From: Synanceia verrucosa
Lineage: Eukaryota > Chordata > Actinopteri > Perciformes > Synanceiidae
DNA length: 64,000 nucleotides
Assembly: GCA_029721515.1 (NCBI GenBank)
Contig: CM056553.1
Location: 227,501-291,500 of the forward strand
Reading direction: 5' to 3'
Shown here: piece by piece, positions 58,875 through 64,000 of the stretch
How positions within the stretch are numbered: position 1 is the first letter of the stretch
Layout of the letters: each line of letters begins with the position of its first letter
The notes under the pieces: generated by a model
Seen by the model: the letters and a program-made list of their open reading frames with translations, nothing else
What the model was told of the DNA's origin: nothing
Database searches by the model: none
Position numbers and translations under genes: made by a program

Positions 58875-61800
58875 ATGTCGGTGACGGTGAAGGCCTACCT
58901 GCTGGGGAAAGACGAGTCCGTGAAAGAGGTCCGGAGGTTCGCGGTGGATCAGGATGTTTCTTGCAGCTTCGAGTACCTGAGCCGGAAAACTACGAGTGTG
59001 TTTAATAACCTGAAGAACATCAATATGTACTACCGAGGTACTATTATTATTATTATTATTATTATTATAGGAATGTGCACATGTAAATATTCAGTGAGTC
59101 GTAAACCATCTAATTAGTCCTTGTTGAACATTTTAATAATGTAAGTTTCACAATCTTGAAAAAAAAAACAAACTCACGGAACATTCAAACATGAACCGGT
59201 TCAACTACTTCTGTCAAGGGTGGATTCAGCGTTTAATAGTTGATTTAATGACATTAAAGATATGAATAGTGTCAAACAAACAATAAGAGCATAACCAGGA
59301 AGCTCTGTGTGTTTTTAATTGAACTTTTAAATCCAGTAAACTGGAGGTGTGTTTGGTTCAGGAGGCTCGGCTCGTGACCTACTCGGTTGTTTATGTCCGA
59401 TCACAAGTGCACATTTTGTAGGCCGTTTGTTCTAATGGGAATACTTTCACATGATAAAATATTTAAAAAATGGAGTCATTTTTCATAACCAAGATGTTTT
59501 GGTTGGAGCCTCAGTCAGACTGAAAAATGGATCTCCTTTAATTGTACTTAGTAGTTATGTTAGTTATGAGTGTGTTATTGTTGCAGATGAAGATGAAGAT
59601 CTTGTGGCATTTTCCTCTGATGATGAACTGATGATGGGTCTGGCTTGTATGAAGGACGCCACCTTCCGTATCTTCATCAAAGGTACAAACACGTGACCTG
59701 GACTTGTGTTTAATTTCCTTTAGAGCAGCTTGTTGCCAGGCAACACGCTGTCAGGATATGTAAGGGCTCTGATATTTATTCTTTTATTTAATTTATTTTA
59801 TTTTATTGATGTCTTTCAGAGAAGAAGGAGAACCGCCGTGACTTTCCTCTTCATGCCTTCCCTCCCTTTGCTTTCGGCCACCCTCCCCTTCCTCCACCTG
59901 GAGACCACCAGGCCCCACCCCCTCATATGGCCACACCCCCCCTGCACCGTGATGTCACCTGTGACGGCTGTGAGGGTCCGGTGGTGGGAACCCGCTTCAA
60001 GTGTACGGTGTGTCCCAACTATGATCTGTGCTCCACCTGCCAGGCTCGAGGGATGCACACTGAGCACGCTCTGCTGCCCATCTGGCACCCACTGCAGGTG
60101 AGGGGCATCATGGGATGGCACTGATGTCACACCGAAGATTGATGTATTGTAACCCTGGTATTGGACTGAAAGGAGAGAGATTTATCTTCCCTGCCCAGTG
60201 ACTGTTAGGAAGCATCCATTTTTGTCCTGGTCAAGGACTGAGAGGATATTTTGGTCAACTGTTTTACGTCTCTCTGTAGTGGTTCCCTCGGGGGAAGTGG
60301 ATGAAAAGGATGAGACACTGCATGTGGAACCAGAACCAGACCCAGAACCATGCTCAGGACCAGAACCAGAATCAGAACCAGAATCAGGAGCAGCCTGGAA
60401 CCTCCAGACCTGCTGATGACTGCAGCGCCCCCTCTGGTCAGTGTGTGTTGATAATCTAGTTAAGAATCAATAACCTGTTCCAATACAGAGCACTGTAGGC
60501 CAAAGCAAGCAGGCCACAACGATGGAATTACAACCTGTTGTGTATATACTGTTTAGAACATCCATCTATTCACTACTATGACTTTACTGCTCCTCTTTTT
60601 TATGTATTTATTATGTCCTTAACTTGTGTGCCGCTGTAAACCTCACATGTGAAAACATACCTGGCCAATGAATCTGATTCTAAACTGAGCATTATCAGTG
60701 ACCTTTGACCTCTGTGTACAGCCTCACAGGCCAACGTTGACTTCCTGAAGAATATTGGAGAGGGTGTGGCAGCCATGTTGAGCCCACTGGGTGAGTGATG
60801 GGATGATGGGAGTCTAATCTGGTGTCGGGTGGCTTTTTGTTAAACTTTTATACACAGATCTGCAGAAAGTGATGAATATCCATGGGACACTGGCCATGAA
60901 CGCCCTGGCCTTCTAGTCTGTTTGAGGGAAGTGATGGTGACTTTTCAAAGTAAGAGTTTCTCAAACAGGAAGTGATGTCGTGTGCACAGGTATCGACGTG
61001 GACATTGATGTGGAGCATGAGGGCCAGAGGTCAAAGGTGACTCCTCCCCCCCAGGGTGGGAGGGTTGAGGCCGATGTGGGCGGGGCCAGAAACGAGGGCG
61101 GAGCTAGCAGCGAAGGCTCAAAGGTCAGTTCATCACTGTAAGAAGAAACTATCCTGTGTCTCTAGAGGTCTCTGGTGGTCTCGACAGGTCTCTAGAGGTC
61201 TCTAGTGGTTTTCAGTGGTCACTGGGCCTCTAGTGGTCTCTAGTAGTCTCCAGATATGTCTCTAATGGTGTCCAGTGGTCCTTTGACACCAGAATCAGTG
61301 AATCAATATTTGGACACAGAGCTCCCACAATGCACTGCAGGACACTCTAATACCTGGATTGACAGACATGAAGAAGTGGCTGCACATGTCTTACATGAGA
61401 GACCAGTCAGACCTGTCATACCAGTGAAACCAGTAAACCTGACCCAGTCTGTGCTGCACAGGTGTGCAGAGAGTCTGATGAAGAGTGGACTCACCTGAGC
61501 CCTAAAGAAGTGGACCCCTCCACTGGAGAACTGCAGTCCCTGCAGCCTGGGGACCAGGACCAGGACCTGTTGTTGGGACATCAAGGTTCAACAGGTCTGA
61601 GGGACGCGGCTCTGTACCCTCACCTGCCTGAAGGTATGACCACACCCTCCCTGTCATCTGATTAGATTTTTATTAGAGGTCCCTGCTCTGACCTTGTGTG
61701 ACCTTGTGTGACCTCCCTGCCCCACAGAGGCGGACCCCCGTCTGGTAGAGTCTCTGTCCTTGATGCTGTCGATGGGTTTCAGTGATGAAGGCGGCTGGTT

Positions 61801-61891
61801 GACTCGTCTTCTTCAGGCCAAGAACTTTGACATCGGCGCTGCTCTTGATGCCATCCAGTACGCCAGACAGCCACGCCCCCACCAGCCCTGA
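58875..61891 (+). CDS. sqstm1: sequestosome 1 / p62 autophagy receptor
   Basis: Eight exons: 58875-59037, 59587-59682, 59820-60097, 60280-60436, 60722-60790, 60990-61123, 61462-61633, 61728-61891 (410 residues, phases consistent). The order is an N-terminal PB1 domain with the basic surface (VKAYLLGKDESVKEVRRF) and acidic OPCA loop (DEDEDLVAFSSDDEL); a ZZ zinc finger (CDGCEGPVVGTRFKC...CPNYDLCSTC); a Gln/Asn-rich linker; the FLKNIGEGVAAMLSPLGIDV block; the LC3-interacting motif DEEWTHL, directly followed by the KEAP1-binding DPSTGEL; and a C-terminal UBA domain (MLSMGFSDEGGWLTRLLQ). All p62 interaction sites needed for polymerisation, LC3 binding, ubiquitin binding and KEAP1 control are present. 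In human it neighbours MRNIP; here a block of seven genes lies between. Confidence 0.97.
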
Positions 61892-62031
61892 TGACATCAT
61901 CATGATGTCATCACTACCTTGTGGAGCTCACCTGATAATGAAGCTCTTTCTCACGTCACAACTTTGTTCTGTTCTAATCAATAATCAATTTGTTAATTGT
62001 TATTGAGCTCCTGTTTTATCTGAATCTGATC

Positions 62032-62037
62032 AATAAA
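62032..62037 (+). terminator. poly(A) signal of sqstm1
   Basis: AATAAA about 140 bp after the stop codon. Confidence 0.65.
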
Positions 62038-62514
62038 TCAAAGAAATTCAATCATGAAGAACAGGTGTGAGGTGTGTTTATGTCCTCAGGTGAGCTGCTC
62101 TCTGATGGGCAGCCACACATGTTCAGTCTTAACATTACATTTACTGCTGCCGCTGCGTTAGCATGACCCTCTGCAGTGCGAGCTACGGTAAGTCTGATGG
62201 GACAAACTACCTGAAATGCAAAACTACTAAAGAAGATTAAAGCAGTACTCCATTCAAAAAATAAAGGAAATAAAAAATACAGTAGTAACTAATGATCAAA
62301 CATGCTGCTAAAAGTAGATTAACCATCTTTTCTGAATCTGTCCAAACAAATAGTCCACCAAAGAGCATCGTGAAATTATTAATTCGTAACGTGAAATGGA
62401 CAAAAAGGAAAAGAGAAAGAGACGTTCTTTTCATAAACACAGAGCTGATGTGGTGTCACGAATATTTTAGCAAGTTTTGTATCCATATTACTGGATGTGT
62501 ATATTGTTGTGTGT

Positions 62515-63176
62515 TTCAAGAACAAGCGTGACGACTCGGATGCATTTTGATTTTACTGCACTCAGAGTCCCCCTAGTGGCATAGATAGGTACTGCTCATT
62601 ACGCATGTTAGCTGGTCTAGCTCATATAACCATAATACATTTCACCACATCCCCCTTACTGAAAGCTGAGGAGAACAGTAACTGTTACCCCTTTAAGGTT
62701 ACATAAGATCATTACAATCCATATATTCCTTAAAGCCATGGACTTTGTTTTCTTTTTACTTAACTAAATAAAAGTCATAACAGTGTGGTCTGTCTCTTAC
62801 TTAAACAAACATTTTACATTCAGCCACATAACTAAACCCAACATTAACAACATTATGTTTTACAACTCTTTTTTTTCCACAGGTATTTCTCTTTTCACAG
62901 GTTAAGTCTGTCCGGTGTCTTTATTTCTCTGCCCGACCTGCTTCTCATTATGTTTGGTGTGCTTGCAGACGTTGTGACTGGTGGAGGAGGCTCTGCACTG
63001 CTGTCTGCCTCCGGTGGCTGTTCTGGTTGTTGCTCACACTCTGACCCGGCTCTGGCATTGGAATCAGGTGAGAACGGTTCTGCCGCAGTGTCCCTTACGG
63101 TCCCATGACCAGGTAAGATCACATATACACACACACGTGTGTTTATACTCAGTTCTAAAAAGCTTTTAAACTTCAT
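62515..63176 (-). mobile_element. LTR-retroelement 3' end, decayed
   Basis: On the minus strand a short frame ends RSGREIKTPDRLNL and stop (62895), resembling the C-terminus of retroelement polyproteins. Further along the same strand a purine tract AAGGGGGATG (about 62648-62657) precedes TGGTGAAATG, a plausible polypurine tract and LTR start. No reverse transcriptase or integrase core is present, and the LTR ends are not fixed. Class undetermined. Confidence 0.45.
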
Positions 63177-63376
63177 GCTTCAGTATACTCTGAATATTTC
63201 ACTAAATCTGTTGCTGTGTCAGAATACTGACAATAGATGAATCCATCATGGTGGCTTCACTGTTCAGGTACAGAGTGAGTCATCTGCAAGTTTTAATATT
63301 TTATTTTAGCGCCACCATCAGGCTGATCGGCTCTAGAATACTAAGCATAATTCCAGTAATGGGAACACATTAGAGC

Positions 63377-63380
63377 TATG

Positions 63381-63417
<37 letters not shown>

Positions 63418-63422
63418 TGATG
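63377..63422. repeat. (ATA)n microsatellite; 63180-64000 otherwise empty
   Basis: A run of about 13 ATA/ATG triplets. I find no coding exon, RNA gene or transposon end in the last 800 bases. Confidence 0.85.
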
Positions 63423-64000
63423 TTGATGAAGCAGCACTCTTTCAGTAACCTTCTACCAGCTCAACTCTTAGACATTCAGTTCATCCATCTGCTTCAGCAC
63501 ATTTTGAGTCACTATGACTTATTGAAAACTATCTTTCACTTAGTTCGACCTGTTGGAGCAGACCCTACCATGTGGGTGAGGTGTGTTATCCTGAAAAAGT
63601 CCAGGAGGTGTCAGTGTCTTTTCATGCATAAGAATTAGTCTCCTCACAGGAAGTCACAGCTGACATGAGGAAGCTAGTTCTTTTCAACATATAGTATGAA
63701 TTATGGTATCAGTGTTACTGAACATATTTATGTGACTGGCATATAATAAAATAAATACTAAAAGAGTCAAATAATCTTTCAGAAACATGATCGAATAGTT
63801 GACATTTGACACATTAAAACTGTGTTCTGTCAATAAAAAACATTGATGTTATTATTGCCCTAACAAAATAATTCTTAGTATAATTATATTTTCTTCTTTG
63901 CTTCTGCTCTGGTGACTAAAAAGGTTCTCAAACTTTGAACCCTGTTTAACTTTGCCTGAGACTTTCACAATAAGAGCCTCTCTCAGCTCTGCAGGTGTTC

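Overview
This window is nuclear DNA from a ray-finned (teleost) fish. Genes are split by GT-AG introns. The protein sequences are vertebrate. The interspersed repeats (Tc1/mariner, PIF/Harbinger, hAT, LINE tails ending in GAA repeats, tRNA-headed SINEs) are typical of teleosts. A selenoprotein T paralogue of the fish selenot2 type is present. All gene models below were spliced by eye from conserved protein sequence, intron phase and splice consensus. Every complete model closes in frame from ATG to stop.

Layout, left to right: the 3' end of tbc1d9b (+); mrnip (+); a small secreted Kazal inhibitor (spink-like, -); a repeat-rich gap; polr2b (+, 25 exons, 1174 codons); igfbp7 (-, convergent with polr2b); cox18 (-); selenot2 (+, divergent from cox18); an unrecognised 500-residue gene with a C-terminal zinc-finger-like motif (-); rnf4 (+); sqstm1/p62 (+); and a decayed LTR-retroelement end. 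In human, SQSTM1, MRNIP and TBC1D9B are neighbours on 5q35, while POLR2B/IGFBP7, COX18 and RNF4 lie on chromosome 4. Here the chromosome-4-like genes sit between mrnip and sqstm1.

The most unusual property is tandem repetition. By eye, more than a quarter of the window is minisatellite, mostly intronic. Many arrays are built from units that begin with GT and end with AG. Several contain a copy of the real splice junction at which they lie: polr2b introns 8 and 12, igfbp7 intron 1, selenot2 intron 2 and rnf4 intron 5. In selenot2, intron 2 is almost wholly 30-bp units. Each unit carries a polypyrimidine tract, an AG and the first 16 bases of exon 3. Because 30 is a multiple of three and the unit is open, any upstream acceptor would add in-frame ten-residue repeats. 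In polr2b intron 8 the same arrangement with a 35-bp unit would introduce a stop.

Functionally these are mostly housekeeping genes (RNA polymerase II, cytochrome oxidase assembly, DNA-damage response, SUMO-targeted ubiquitin ligase, selective autophagy) plus two secreted Kazal-domain proteins. There is no operon logic. Shared regulation is suggested only for the cox18/selenot2 divergent promoter and for a compact stress-response promoter in front of sqstm1.
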